Of a DNA stretch of 48,851 bases, positions 25,965 to 35,328 are shown one piece after another. Numbering within the stretch: position 1 is the stretch's first letter; each line of letters opens with the position of its first letter. The notes below the pieces were generated by a model, which was not told where the DNA came from, did no database searches, and saw nothing but the letters and a program-made list of their open reading frames with translations. The stretch covers positions 1 through 48,851 of the forward strand of contig JAJXVT010000007.1 in the NCBI GenBank assembly GCA_021781995.1, given 5' to 3'. Source of the stretch: a bacterium. Lineage in GTDB: Bacteria; Chlamydiota; Chlamydiia; Chlamydiales; SM23-39. A program made the translations under genes and the position numbers.

Positions 25965-28900
25965 ATGCGCCGACGCAAAACGATATTCACAGCTGCACCG
26001 GTTCTCCTGTCTGGGGTGTTTTTAGCTTCCCCTTTGCTTTTTGCTGAAGAAAAGCAGCCTGATGGCTACACAATCAATTATAATACTTTGTCCATCATTG
26101 AATATATTAAGTTTGCGAGCAAGATCTGCAACGCGAACTTTATTTTCAATGAACAGGATTTAGATTTCTCGGTCACTATTGTCTCGGAAGGTCCAACGAC
26201 GCCCCAAAGCGTAATGTCGACTTTGATTCAAGTTCTTCGCATCCACGGTTTGCTGTTGCTAGAACAAGACAATAACTTGGTGATTCATAAAAGCGATGAT
26301 GTCAAACAACTAGCAATGCTCGTGTCGGGCGCTCCGGGAGAGGCGAAGGCGCCAATCGTCACTCGCATTTTTAGAATTAAAAATACAAATCCCAATTCGT
26401 TGGCCGCCATCATTCGTCCTATGATTTCGACGAGTGCCATACTGGAAGTTTCTAGCGAAACCAGGCAATTGATTTTGACTGACGTTACCGGTAGTGTAGA
26501 TAAGGTTGCCGATCTCATTGAAAATTTAGACTCTCCGCAAGCATTGCTCGAAATTAAATCTTATCAAGCCATTCACAATGCTCCTCATTATTTGCTTGAG
26601 ATCGGCAGCCAAATCATGCATCCGATCGTGCAAGGCAATCCTTTCATTTTAGTACCGGCTGACTTGTCGGGGACTATATATGTTGTTTCGACTCCGGAAT
26701 TGGCAGACAAAGCGCTGAACATTTTCGCAACGCTTGATTTGCCTCCGAATAAAACGTCTGCACCCGCACAAGTTAAGGGATCCACTGTATTTGTATATAA
26801 AGTAGTCAACCGAAGCGGCCAACAAGTACTTCAAGGATTGGAAAATATTGCCGATCAAATGGAAAAAGCGGGCGTTCCCGATCACGACTTGTTAGATGCG
26901 ATCGATAATGCTACTTATGTATCTGCAACTCAGTCAATCATGTTTGTGGGTACGGAAGCTGCGATTGGCAAAATTAAAGAATTCCTGATTGCACTCGATT
27001 CTGGAGTAGCGGCTCCAATATCTGAAAAAACATCGTTTTTTGTCTATAAACCGATCAATCGAAGCGCACAAGAAGTAGAAGCTGCAATTAAAGAAGTAGC
27101 GCATAATTTAGAGGGAACGAAAGGTTCAGATCCCGCGCTTATTGATACTATCGATCATGCGCGCATTAATCCTACGACCAATACGATTTTATTTTCCGGC
27201 GAAGATCGCACTTTTGCCCGCGTGAAAGATTTATTGGCGATGGTTGATACCCCGGGAGCAAAATCGGCTCGAGTCACGGGAAAAAATGATTTTTTTGTAT
27301 ATAAGATTCAATCAGCCCCAGCCTCGGAGATAGAAAGTTCTCTGAAACAATTTGCTCAAAATTTAGACCAATCTAACGCTGCAGAAGGCGGATTGGCTGA
27401 AGCCATTGCGGGCATGAAGTATATTCGAGAAACGAATTCTTTGCTTTTTACAGGACCTGAATCTGCTTTAAAACGATTGCAAGAATTAGTACCCACATTT
27501 GATTTGGGCATTGCGAAAAGTACGCCCGCTAGCAGTCAGTTTTATATCTATAAACCAAAATTTCAGCGTGGCGAGCAGCTCGTCCATTCTATAGAGGAAT
27601 TGACCGATCATCTCAGCGATAATCAATTGGCAGATCCGGCTATGCTGAAGGCATTGAAGTCAGCTAAATGGGTGAAATCAACGAATTCCATTCTCTTTAC
27701 CGGCGATCCTGAATCTTTAAAAAAAATTGAAAACTTGATGCCGACGATCGATCAAGGCGAAGGGGAAAAACCTGTTCAGATAGCCAAACAAGGCTATTTT
27801 ATTTACAAATTGCAAAATACGACTGGTAATGTGATCGAGGATGATTTGGATGCGTTGTCTAAGAATTTTAAGTCTTCGGGTCTTAAAGATGCAAAAATTC
27901 TAGATGTCATAGCGTCTATCAGATACATCAAAGAAACCAATTCGTTGTTACTAACGGGCGATCCTAAGGCAATTGACGAGGTCAAGGATTTAATATCAAA
28001 GTACGATTACGCGCGTACGACAGCTAAGCCAAAAGGCGGAAGTGATTTTTTCATGTATAAGCCACAGCATGTTTCTGCGGCTGCTATACAAAAATCTCTG
28101 CAAGAAGTTGGTAATAATTTAAAGCGCGCAGATTTAGCTGATCCCGCATTGCTCGATGCGATTGATTCTGCAAGATATGTCGATACAACCAATTCACTGA
28201 TTTTTACAGGAGCGCCAGATACGCTCAGCAAAATTAAAGGGTTAATCGCCGATATAGACATTCGACCGACCCAGCATACACCGATTCAACATCTTGGAAA
28301 AACTACGTTTTTGCTTTACAAATTGAAAAATGCAAGCGGCGCGCAAATTACGACTTCGATTAAGACAATTACGGCAGATTTAAAAAAATCTGGTTCAGAA
28401 GACAAGGATCTGTTGGCCGCATTGAATACGATGAAATACATTCGAGAAACCAACTCCTTGTTATTTACCGGCTCTCCTGAGGTATTGCCCCGAGTTGAAG
28501 AGTTTGTTGAAAAATTTGATGTCGTAGGTTTTGCTGCTTCTACCGTTCCAACGATGGCGCCTCAAGCAGCTACAACGGGAGCTCCAAATTTCTTTGTATA
28601 CAAACCTCAAGTGCTTTCTGGTCCTGAACTACAAAAACTAGTCGAGGATTTTGCTGAAAACTTGAAAATGGCTGGATTGGCCGATCCTGATTTATTCAAT
28701 ACTGTTGCTTCAATGCGATGGATCGATGCGACTCAGTCTTTACTGTTTACAGGAAATCCAAAATCCTTGCAGCAGATTAAAGAGTTGCTTACAGATTTAG
28801 ATGTTTCAGCTGGTGGAAATACTGCAGCTGTTGTGGGTGGGCCCGCCACCTCAGAGCCCGAAGGAACGATTCAATCCATCGATAATACAAGTTTTTTAGT

Positions 28901-30113
28901 TTACAAACTACAGTTTCATAAAGGCGATGAAATTCAGACAGCAATGCGTCAAATTGCAAAAGATTTGATATTAGTTTCGGCTCCGATCAATCAAAGTTTG
29001 CTCAATTCGATTAATTCTGTTCAGTGGCTTGAAGTGACCAATTCTCTTTTGTGCTCTGGTGATCAAGAGACATTAACTCGTCTTAGAGATTTGATTAAGA
29101 GTTTGGATATCCCATTGCGGCAGGTCTTTATTGAAATGTTGGTCGTGCAAACTAGCTTGGCGAACGCATTGACTTTTGGTTTAGAGTGGGGTGGAGATTA
29201 TAAATATCGAACGAAATTTGCCGGTAGTTTGAATAATACAGTGCCGCCGAACACAGCTTCTTCAGGGGGTACATCAGATCCGTTATTATCGACATTAAAC
29301 AGCGTTTTGCCCTTTGGATCAGCAACGACTCCGCCAACGCCGGCGCCAGGTAATATTTCTCAACTCGGACCTGGTTTTGATTTAGGAATTGTCGGCCAGG
29401 TGATTAAACATCATGGAAATACTTATCTAAACCTTTCTTCTTTGATGGCAGCATTACAAGTAGATGGAGAGGCAACCATTGTAATGACGCCGAAAATCAT
29501 CACCCAAGACGGGCGTACTTCATCTATTTTCAGCGGTCAAAACATTCCCTTTGCCGGCTCGTTTGTTTCACAAAGCGGCACGAATAACACAGGTACAACA
29601 AACATTGAATACCGGGATATAGGGGTAAATTTGACCATTACACCGGTTTTAGGCAACTCTGATATTGTGACGCTAGATATTACGTTAGATCAAACGTCGG
29701 TTCCGGCCTCGGCTCAAACGTCTCAAATTACATTCAATCAAAACGGATATCCAAATTCCATCAACGGGATCACGAGCAGTAAGACCTCCATGCAAACGAC
29801 CGTGCACATTCCGGATAATCACTTCTTGATTTTGAGTGGCATGGTGAACAACTCGATTTCACGCACAAAAAGCGGAATTCCATGCCTTGGTGGATTACCG
29901 GTTGTAGGTGCTGCTTTTTCACAGGACAATGATACGATTGCAAATACCAATATCGTTATTTTCCTTCGCCCGCATATTTTATCTTCCTTGGAAGACATGG
30001 CGCAGGTAACGAAAAATCAGGAAGAATATTTTCGCGATCAAGCAGGCACTCCCGCATTGCGAAAAGCTTATGATGATGCATTGGAGTTGATGAAAACTGT
30101 CGACGATGAGTAA
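25965..30113 (+). CDS. giant secretin (GspD/SctC family) with nine tandem N-domain-like repeats
   Basis: 1382 residues. A signal peptide ends near LLFAEE. Residues 34-110 resemble the N0 domain, and 128-190 is an N1-like unit. Nine further modules of 74-100 residues start at 273, 356, 441, 524, 609, 692, 780, 874 and 974; each opens like FFVYK and contains a TNSLLFTG-type strand near its end. The secretin core starts near 1048: MTPKIITQDG, GVNLTITPVLG, SGIPCLGGLPVVGAAF and FLRPHIL are family hallmarks. Secretins form the outer-membrane channel of type II or III secretion or type IV pili and are usually 600-920 residues, so the periplasmic stack would be unusually long. T2SS or T3SS membership cannot be decided here. 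GAGGACA precedes the ATG. A lipoprotein gene follows by nine bases. Confidence 0.9.
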   Translation: MRRRKTIFTAAPVLLSGVFLASPLLFAEEKQPDGYTINYNTLSIIEYIKFASKICNANFIFNEQDLDFSVTIVSEGPTTPQSVMSTLIQVLRIHGLLLLEQDNNLVIHKSDDVKQLAMLVSGAPGEAKAPIVTRIFRIKNTNPNSLAAIIRPMISTSAILEVSSETRQLILTDVTGSVDKVADLIENLDSPQALLEIKSYQAIHNAPHYLLEIGSQIMHPIVQGNPFILVPADLSGTIYVVSTPELADKALNIFATLDLPPNKTSAPAQVKGSTVFVYKVVNRSGQQVLQGLENIADQMEKAGVPDHDLLDAIDNATYVSATQSIMFVGTEAAIGKIKEFLIALDSGVAAPISEKTSFFVYKPINRSAQEVEAAIKEVAHNLEGTKGSDPALIDTIDHARINPTTNTILFSGEDRTFARVKDLLAMVDTPGAKSARVTGKNDFFVYKIQSAPASEIESSLKQFAQNLDQSNAAEGGLAEAIAGMKYIRETNSLLFTGPESALKRLQELVPTFDLGIAKSTPASSQFYIYKPKFQRGEQLVHSIEELTDHLSDNQLADPAMLKALKSAKWVKSTNSILFTGDPESLKKIENLMPTIDQGEGEKPVQIAKQGYFIYKLQNTTGNVIEDDLDALSKNFKSSGLKDAKILDVIASIRYIKETNSLLLTGDPKAIDEVKDLISKYDYARTTAKPKGGSDFFMYKPQHVSAAAIQKSLQEVGNNLKRADLADPALLDAIDSARYVDTTNSLIFTGAPDTLSKIKGLIADIDIRPTQHTPIQHLGKTTFLLYKLKNASGAQITTSIKTITADLKKSGSEDKDLLAALNTMKYIRETNSLLFTGSPEVLPRVEEFVEKFDVVGFAASTVPTMAPQAATTGAPNFFVYKPQVLSGPELQKLVEDFAENLKMAGLADPDLFNTVASMRWIDATQSLLFTGNPKSLQQIKELLTDLDVSAGGNTAAVVGGPATSEPEGTIQSIDNTSFLVYKLQFHKGDEIQTAMRQIAKDLILVSAPINQSLLNSINSVQWLEVTNSLLCSGDQETLTRLRDLIKSLDIPLRQVFIEMLVVQTSLANALTFGLEWGGDYKYRTKFAGSLNNTVPPNTASSGGTSDPLLSTLNSVLPFGSATTPPTPAPGNISQLGPGFDLGIVGQVIKHHGNTYLNLSSLMAALQVDGEATIVMTPKIITQDGRTSSIFSGQNIPFAGSFVSQSGTNNTGTTNIEYRDIGVNLTITPVLGNSDIVTLDITLDQTSVPASAQTSQITFNQNGYPNSINGITSSKTSMQTTVHIPDNHFLILSGMVNNSISRTKSGIPCLGGLPVVGAAFSQDNDTIANTNIVIFLRPHILSSLEDMAQVTKNQEEYFRDQAGTPALRKAYDDALELMKTVDDE
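26781..29106 (+). repeat. nine tandem diverged ~85-residue coding repeats within the secretin
   Basis: Units begin at bases 26781, 27030, 27285, 27534, 27789, 28038, 28302, 28584 and 28884. Each encodes a strand-helix-strand-helix module with hallmarks F-[FILM]-[VIML]-Y-K at the start, D-x-x-[LI] near the middle, [TS]-N-[ST]-[LI]-[LI]-[FL] toward the end and a closing L-x-x-x-D. The pattern fits the KH-like secretin N1/N2 domain. Identity between copies is modest at the DNA level, so the expansion is old. Confidence 0.88.
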
Positions 30114-30122
30114 ACTCATATT

Positions 30123-31073
30123 ATGCGTCGACCAGCTTTATCTTTATTGATATTTTTAACTTTTATTGCTTCGTGCTACCGAGTTCCAGACCGAATTAAC
30201 CCTCGCGTAAGCTGTCAAACTCAAGATTTGCATTTTAGTAAATTGCATACGCCATTTCCTCCTTTAAATTTGGAAGAAAGACATTCCGATTGGGGAAGGG
30301 AAATGGTGATTGCGCATGCGTTTGCACAAGAGTTAGATCTATATCGAGCCGTTTCCACATATAAACGAGCTGAAATTTTGGTTTCGGATGTAAATCACAA
30401 TCGAAAACTAGAAGTGCAATATGATATTTTGCTCTGTTATTTCTTAGCGAATCGTTATGACGAAGCAGTAATTGCTTTTGAAAAAAGCGATCTCGCTCAT
30501 GTAGATAAAACGTTTCCTGCATATCACGATTTGTTATTGATTTTGTACGAATCATATCAAGAGTTGGATTGCTCGGAAAAACAACAACAAATCATGGAGC
30601 TCATTGAAAAATCATTTCCGGATGCTGCGGAAAAATTGCGTGTTTCTCAGGCGATTCGACAGGGGGATTTGCCCGCTGTGGAGCAATTCGCAGCGGGCTT
30701 TTCGCAACGATCCTATCTAGATGATCTTTTAGATGATTATGCATCGCAAAAAAAATCGGTAGCCAAAGCTCAATTATTCAATGCGTTAGTTCCGGGTGCA
30801 GGTTATCTGTATATTGGTCAGAAAAAATCGGCCTTAACAGCCTTTCTTCTCAATGGCTTATTCATAGCCGCTGCGTACGAGTTTTTTCATCATGGGCATA
30901 CGGCAGGCGGCATTATTACGCTGAGTTTTGAAGCGGGGTGGTATTTTGGCGGTATTTATGGAGCTGGAGAGGAAGCTAAATATTATAATGAACAAATCTA
31001 TGAAAAAAATGCTTCTGAGATCCTCAATGACACAAAACTCTTTCCTGTGCTAATGCTGCAGTATGGCTTTTAA
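30123..31073 (+). CDS. TPR-like lipoprotein with C-terminal membrane segment
   Basis: 316 residues. The N-terminus ends in a clear lipobox (IASC, Cys at residue 18), so it is probably lipid-anchored. Residues about 60-200 are helical pairs resembling tetratricopeptide repeats (DLYRAVSTYKRAEIL, YDEAVIAFEKSDL). The C-terminal 100 residues are hydrophobic with NALVPGAGYLYIGQKKSALTAFL, a glycine-rich pattern seen in small membrane domains such as DUF5683/TM2-like ones. It follows the secretin by nine bases and overlaps the next gene by 11, so it may be a pilotin or assembly factor, by context only. Confidence 0.65.
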   Translation: MRRPALSLLIFLTFIASCYRVPDRINPRVSCQTQDLHFSKLHTPFPPLNLEERHSDWGREMVIAHAFAQELDLYRAVSTYKRAEILVSDVNHNRKLEVQYDILLCYFLANRYDEAVIAFEKSDLAHVDKTFPAYHDLLLILYESYQELDCSEKQQQIMELIEKSFPDAAEKLRVSQAIRQGDLPAVEQFAAGFSQRSYLDDLLDDYASQKKSVAKAQLFNALVPGAGYLYIGQKKSALTAFLLNGLFIAAAYEFFHHGHTAGGIITLSFEAGWYFGGIYGAGEEAKYYNEQIYEKNASEILNDTKLFPVLMLQYGF

Positions 31074-31485
31074 AAATAAAAAGCTCTTGCACGGCCTGAT
31101 ATTGGGCATTGTATTTTTTGTCTGGCCACAGCCAGTTAGCGCTTATTATCAAACGCCGTGGGGTAAAGATTCCGATCTTAAGTTATTTACGCCAAAACAA
31201 GAGGTTGCTTCTTCCATTGGCACGCAAATAGCTGAGACGATTATTGATTTTCATCAGCAGGTGATCTCTCCGGTGGATGGCCCGCGAAGTCATTTCCGTC
31301 CAACGAGCTCTCAATATATGCGATTAGCGATGCGCCGATATGGTTTTGTTAAAGGTTTCATTATGGGATGCGATCGGCTATTGAGGGAAAATGATGAAAA
31401 ATGGGTCTACCGCACCGTAGAAATTGATGGTCAACTCTATAAATACGATCCTGCACTCATGAATAAGTATGATCCGATTCCTTAG
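31063..31485 (+). CDS. YidD-like protein with N-terminal signal sequence
   Basis: 140 residues. Residues about 60-110 match the YidD (membrane protein insertion efficiency factor) family: DFHQQVISPVDGPRSHF and RPTSSQYMRLAMRRYGFVKGF. In typical YidD both conserved cysteines (GPRC, PTCS) are present; here both are Ser. An N-terminal segment KLLHGLILGIVFFVWPQPVSAYY looks like a cleaved signal peptide, whereas YidD is normally a cytoplasmic, membrane-associated protein. It is last in the secretin operon, so it may be a repurposed periplasmic relative. It stops six bases from the convergent autotransporter stop. Confidence 0.75.
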   Translation: MAFKNKKLLHGLILGIVFFVWPQPVSAYYQTPWGKDSDLKLFTPKQEVASSIGTQIAETIIDFHQQVISPVDGPRSHFRPTSSQYMRLAMRRYGFVKGFIMGCDRLLRENDEKWVYRTVEIDGQLYKYDPALMNKYDPIP

Positions 31486-31491
31486 AACCTG

Positions 31492-34400
31492 TTAAAAGTG
31501 TTTGCTCAGTGTAAGCATCAGTTGATTTGACCAATAATGCGCGCCGTATTGTCCTTCATAATCAAAATCAATGGTAGCAGATCGATTTTGATCAAATGCG
31601 AAGAGAAAGTCTAAACCAATCACCCCGAGATTTAGAGTTTGATTGAGGGAGGAAACAGTAAAAGATCCCGGCAACCCCGTAAAAAACGCATTGACCTCTC
31701 TGAGGTGGAAAGGCTTTTCAAATACGTAGGACATCTTTTCTTTGAGATAAAAAGCAAATTTGTCCCATTCCCATTTTTGCAATAATTTTAAGCCGGTCTC
31801 GCTTCGCACCATCGATGGGTTTTTGGCTTTTTGCTGCGCATTGTAGGGCGAGGCACCGTTTTCTTGGTATTTTCTTTGCCATGAAAGGGACCAATCAAGC
31901 GAGCTAAAAGGAATTATGTTTCCCCATGGATAAGCAATGGGATAGCCGATTTCGAGATGTGGGACAATCTGCCATGCGAAAATTTTTGCCTTCGCCGTTT
32001 GAGAGAAGCCAGAAAAGAAAATATGTCGTTTTTGACACACTTCATCGAAAATAACCCAAAGCGCTGGAGAAATGTAAAAAGGGCCGATCTTTCCATTTGC
32101 ATAAGCGGTGGCAAAATAATAATTGATGTTGCCAGAACCCATGTTTTGCTGTTCATAAAAATGGCTGTGAGCATATCCCACAGCTCCTCCCGCGACGCTC
32201 GATGCTTTTGCTTGATAATCACAACCGACGAGAATGGATTCAGTATTGAAGTGGAAAGCGGGATTTTGAAGCGATGCTGATTGGTGGGATAAATTACCGA
32301 ATCCTCCAATCCACAGTGAGTAATGTCGTTTTTGATCAAGAAAACAACGAGGTTCATCGGATGAATCGGCTAACATTGCCATAGATGCGTTGTTGAAACG
32401 GGACTGATTGGTAAATCGCAATGTGTCCATGTGTTCTCCGAGATATTGAGATAGTGAAAAGGCTGTTTGCGTCGCGATATATGGGCCGAAAGCATTTCTT
32501 GCACAGGAAATGGCATTTAAAGCTTGAGTGGTTTCATCTGTTGTCAATCCTATAAAAGGTAAGAGAGATGCATTATTTCCATTTTGATTTAGATAATTAG
32601 CAATAATTAAAGCATTTCCGGTGAGATTGGATGTGGAAATTTCTGACATGGAATACGAAAGATAAATGCTATTCCCCACTGTATTTAAACTGAAATTATA
32701 TCCAGGAAGACCACCAGATACTAAAGAATTAAAAGAGCCGCTGATTGATGTGGCTTGCAGTATTTCATAGCTGCCTTGGCGTGGATATGATCCCGCATCT
32801 TGAGTTACAATCACATCTGAGTTGTTGATTGTTACCGGTCCGCTTGCGATGAGCAGCGAGGTTGCTGTGGGTGTAATTTCCACAGCGTAAATAGACTGGG
32901 CATCGAAGGTAACCGACCCAGAAGATATCGTTCCGGGTGAATTTCCGGGGGCTAGACTTGCGTTGCTCCCAATGTGCAATGGTCCTACCGTTCCAATTCC
33001 GCGCAATGCGCCCGCTAAAACATTCGTGGTTCCGGTGTATGTATTAACGCCATTCAATACAAGAGTTCCTCCGCCAGTTTTGTTCAATCCGCCTCCGCCT
33101 CCAATGGCTTGTCCGATTGTAAGTGTTTGATTATCAGTTACTAAGATTGTGCTTAAACTGCTGGTGGATTGTATGGTTCTATTTGTGTTTACAGTAAAGG
33201 CTTCTGTTACAGACAGAGTACCTCCGGATAAAGTCAAGGGCGCTGACGTACTGCCGAGGACGGAGTCATTGGGGGCGATAAATGTTCCATCTGCAATATT
33301 GACCCCTCCTGAAGATTGGTTGCTCCCTTGTAGAGTGAACGTACCTGTTCCAGATTTTTGCAATGATGCCGTGCCTGCAATGGAACCAGATATGGTAAAA
33401 GAATCGCTTCCATTGACGACTACGGAGGCAAAGGAATGGATCCCAGTGCCTGCAAGCGTGAGTGTTTTCCCATTAGATCCAATGAGGTTTCCGGTTAAAG
33501 CGGTTGTCATGGCAGGATCGACCTCCAGTATTGAATTGTCGGTCACATTGACTGTGCCTGATGTGGTAATATTCCCCGTGGCGTGTAAAGTGCCTCCGGA
33601 TAAGTAAATGGGTGCAGATGGGCCGGATAAATTTGCCGAACTAGATACCTCTATTGTTCCGGAACTGACTTGCGTGCCTGCAGCATACGTATTGGATCCG
33701 CTGAGCACAAGTGTGCCGCTGCCGGTCATCAAAACTTTTAAACCCGTATTCACTCCTGGAGTATAAGTTTGTCCTGACAAAATAGTTTGCGGGCTATCAT
33801 CGCCAATCGGATAGGCGATGGAAACCGTGCCTGCCGGCGTAAAAGTTAAAGTTGAAAAATTGGCTGTTGTTGTACCCGAGGAAGTAAAAAAAATGCCTTG
33901 CCCTGCGGCAGCGCCCTTGCCTGATCGAGATGAAACAAGAGGATTGAGAATGGTAACATTGTCTTGAATGAGTAACGAGCCGCCGGCGCCCGAGCTATTT
34001 CCAATATTTCCCGCATTTACAAAAATGGCCCCTCCAAAAGCTGCTCCATCTCCGTCCCCGGCACCGATGCCGTTATTGGTAGCACTTCCATTTTGCGCGC
34101 CTGCGCCAAATCCCCCACTGCCTCCTCCTCTTGCTGCGCCACCTCCAAACCCTCCATTGCCATTTGGGCTTCCTCCTCCGCCTCCAAACCCTCCATTGCC
34201 CCCGTCAGGTCCACCTGCGGCAATTGAACCCCCTCCTCCGCCTCCAAATCCTCCATTGCCTCCTCCGATGCCGTTCCCAAATCCACCGCCTCCGCCACCG
34301 CCGTTACCGCCGTTACCACCATTACCGCCGCTGCTAGCACTAGAGTTCCCTGCAGCGCCACCGCCGCCGCCGCCAGTTGTTCCTGCTGTTCCGTTATTGG

Positions 34401-35328
34401 CAGGACTTGTGGTTCCTCCACCGCCATGGCCTCCGTCATTTCCCCCCAATCCTCCTGAACCGCTATAAGAGCCGCCGCCGCCGCCGCCCTCGATTAATGT
34501 GCTTTGATACGAATTTGCGCCGCCTGTAGCAATAGCAGATCCATTGCCGCCGCCGCCATTGCCCCCGTTGCATCCAATGATGCCGCCGCCGCCGCCGCCG
34601 CCATCGACCGCTCCCGTCCCTGAGGCTCCATTAGCAATCGCTCCGCCGCCACCATAATTTTCTCCCCCGTTTCCAACTAAACCTCCACCACCGCAGCGAT
34701 TATATGTATTATTTGCTCCGCCATCGCCGCCCATCCCGCCGCCACCGTCATTCACAGAGGCAACTCCTTGGCCTGTGCGTCCGGAAAGAGCTTGATTGGA
34801 ATCAAAGGCAACATTGGCAAGAGTGACCGCGGCTTGGTTGACAAAAAGACCGGCGCCGGCACCCAGTCCTCCTCCTCCATAGTAACTGCTGCCTCCCTGA
34901 GCCACTGTATTTTGAATGGTAACATCAGAAATGCTGACTACTCCTTGATTTGCGAACAGCCCGCGATACGACGATGCACCGTCGATGGTGACCGGCCCTG
35001 CGATCGCTACGGTATTCGCGGCGTATTGATTGATAACGGGAAGAGGTGCGCTCAATGTAATGGAACTGACTCCAGAAAATACAATTTCATAATTGCCTGT
35101 GCCAGATAGGTCTTGATTGATGTAGTTGAGAATTCCGCGTAAATCTCCTGATGAACTACCATTGAAGTGGCCAGCCGTCGTCGACGCCGAATCCCCAGCA
35201 ATATTTACCGTTAAAATCGTGGTAGAAAATAATCCAATCGGTTGCAATAAAATAAAAGCGAGATTGAATTTAGAAAAAATAAATTTTATTCTATTTAATA
35301 AAACGCAATCTTCCCGGTTTAACAACAT
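31492..35328 (-). CDS. autotransporter (type V) with Gly-rich Pmp-like passenger
   Basis: 1278 residues with an AGGAG ribosome site and an N-terminal signal-like hydrophobic segment (LAFILLQPIGLFS). Residues ~140-460 are strongly Gly-rich, interspersed with Asn, Ser and Ala (like NGGNGGNGGGG), and include GGAI twice and one FDSN, the short motifs of chlamydial polymorphic membrane proteins. Residues ~530-830 contain autotransporter-associated beta-strand repeats such as GTLVLNGVNTYTGTT and GTLVLSGSNTYAAGT. The last ~285 residues form a beta-barrel ending in Phe (LTLSKHF). It should thus be a surface adhesin-like protein. It resembles a Pmp but has few of the motifs; the terminal barrel is the firmest evidence. 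Confidence 0.88.
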   Translation of the reverse strand: MLLNREDCVLLNRIKFIFSKFNLAFILLQPIGLFSTTILTVNIAGDSASTTAGHFNGSSSGDLRGILNYINQDLSGTGNYEIVFSGVSSITLSAPLPVINQYAANTVAIAGPVTIDGASSYRGLFANQGVVSISDVTIQNTVAQGGSSYYGGGGLGAGAGLFVNQAAVTLANVAFDSNQALSGRTGQGVASVNDGGGGMGGDGGANNTYNRCGGGGLVGNGGENYGGGGAIANGASGTGAVDGGGGGGGIIGCNGGNGGGGNGSAIATGGANSYQSTLIEGGGGGGSYSGSGGLGGNDGGHGGGGTTSPANNGTAGTTGGGGGGAAGNSSASSGGNGGNGGNGGGGGGGFGNGIGGGNGGFGGGGGGSIAAGGPDGGNGGFGGGGGSPNGNGGFGGGAARGGGSGGFGAGAQNGSATNNGIGAGDGDGAAFGGAIFVNAGNIGNSSGAGGSLLIQDNVTILNPLVSSRSGKGAAAGQGIFFTSSGTTTANFSTLTFTPAGTVSIAYPIGDDSPQTILSGQTYTPGVNTGLKVLMTGSGTLVLSGSNTYAAGTQVSSGTIEVSSSANLSGPSAPIYLSGGTLHATGNITTSGTVNVTDNSILEVDPAMTTALTGNLIGSNGKTLTLAGTGIHSFASVVVNGSDSFTISGSIAGTASLQKSGTGTFTLQGSNQSSGGVNIADGTFIAPNDSVLGSTSAPLTLSGGTLSVTEAFTVNTNRTIQSTSSLSTILVTDNQTLTIGQAIGGGGGLNKTGGGTLVLNGVNTYTGTTNVLAGALRGIGTVGPLHIGSNASLAPGNSPGTISSGSVTFDAQSIYAVEITPTATSLLIASGPVTINNSDVIVTQDAGSYPRQGSYEILQATSISGSFNSLVSGGLPGYNFSLNTVGNSIYLSYSMSEISTSNLTGNALIIANYLNQNGNNASLLPFIGLTTDETTQALNAISCARNAFGPYIATQTAFSLSQYLGEHMDTLRFTNQSRFNNASMAMLADSSDEPRCFLDQKRHYSLWIGGFGNLSHQSASLQNPAFHFNTESILVGCDYQAKASSVAGGAVGYAHSHFYEQQNMGSGNINYYFATAYANGKIGPFYISPALWVIFDEVCQKRHIFFSGFSQTAKAKIFAWQIVPHLEIGYPIAYPWGNIIPFSSLDWSLSWQRKYQENGASPYNAQQKAKNPSMVRSETGLKLLQKWEWDKFAFYLKEKMSYVFEKPFHLREVNAFFTGLPGSFTVSSLNQTLNLGVIGLDFLFAFDQNRSATIDFDYEGQYGAHYWSNQLMLTLSKHF
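33960..34905 (-). repeat. Gly-rich low-complexity coding region with GGC tracts
   Basis: About 315 codons of the autotransporter in which Gly dominates. On the plus strand it is seen as CCN/GCC runs. Pure GCC tracts include seven units at 34582-34602 and six at 34471-34488, with further shorter ones near 34361. Length change in multiples of three would alter the passenger without frameshift. Confidence 0.85.

Noticed and set aside
26781-29106. Regularly spaced repeats considered as CRISPR or a recent DNA repeat array
   Set aside because: The repeats are protein-level only, in frame and diverged in DNA; there are no identical repeat/spacer units. No CRISPR array was seen anywhere in the window.
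33968-34468. A Pro-rich 166-residue frame on the plus strand
   Set aside because: It is the antisense of the Gly-rich autotransporter; GGN codons reversed give CCN. The barrel and beta-strand repeats show the minus strand is coding.
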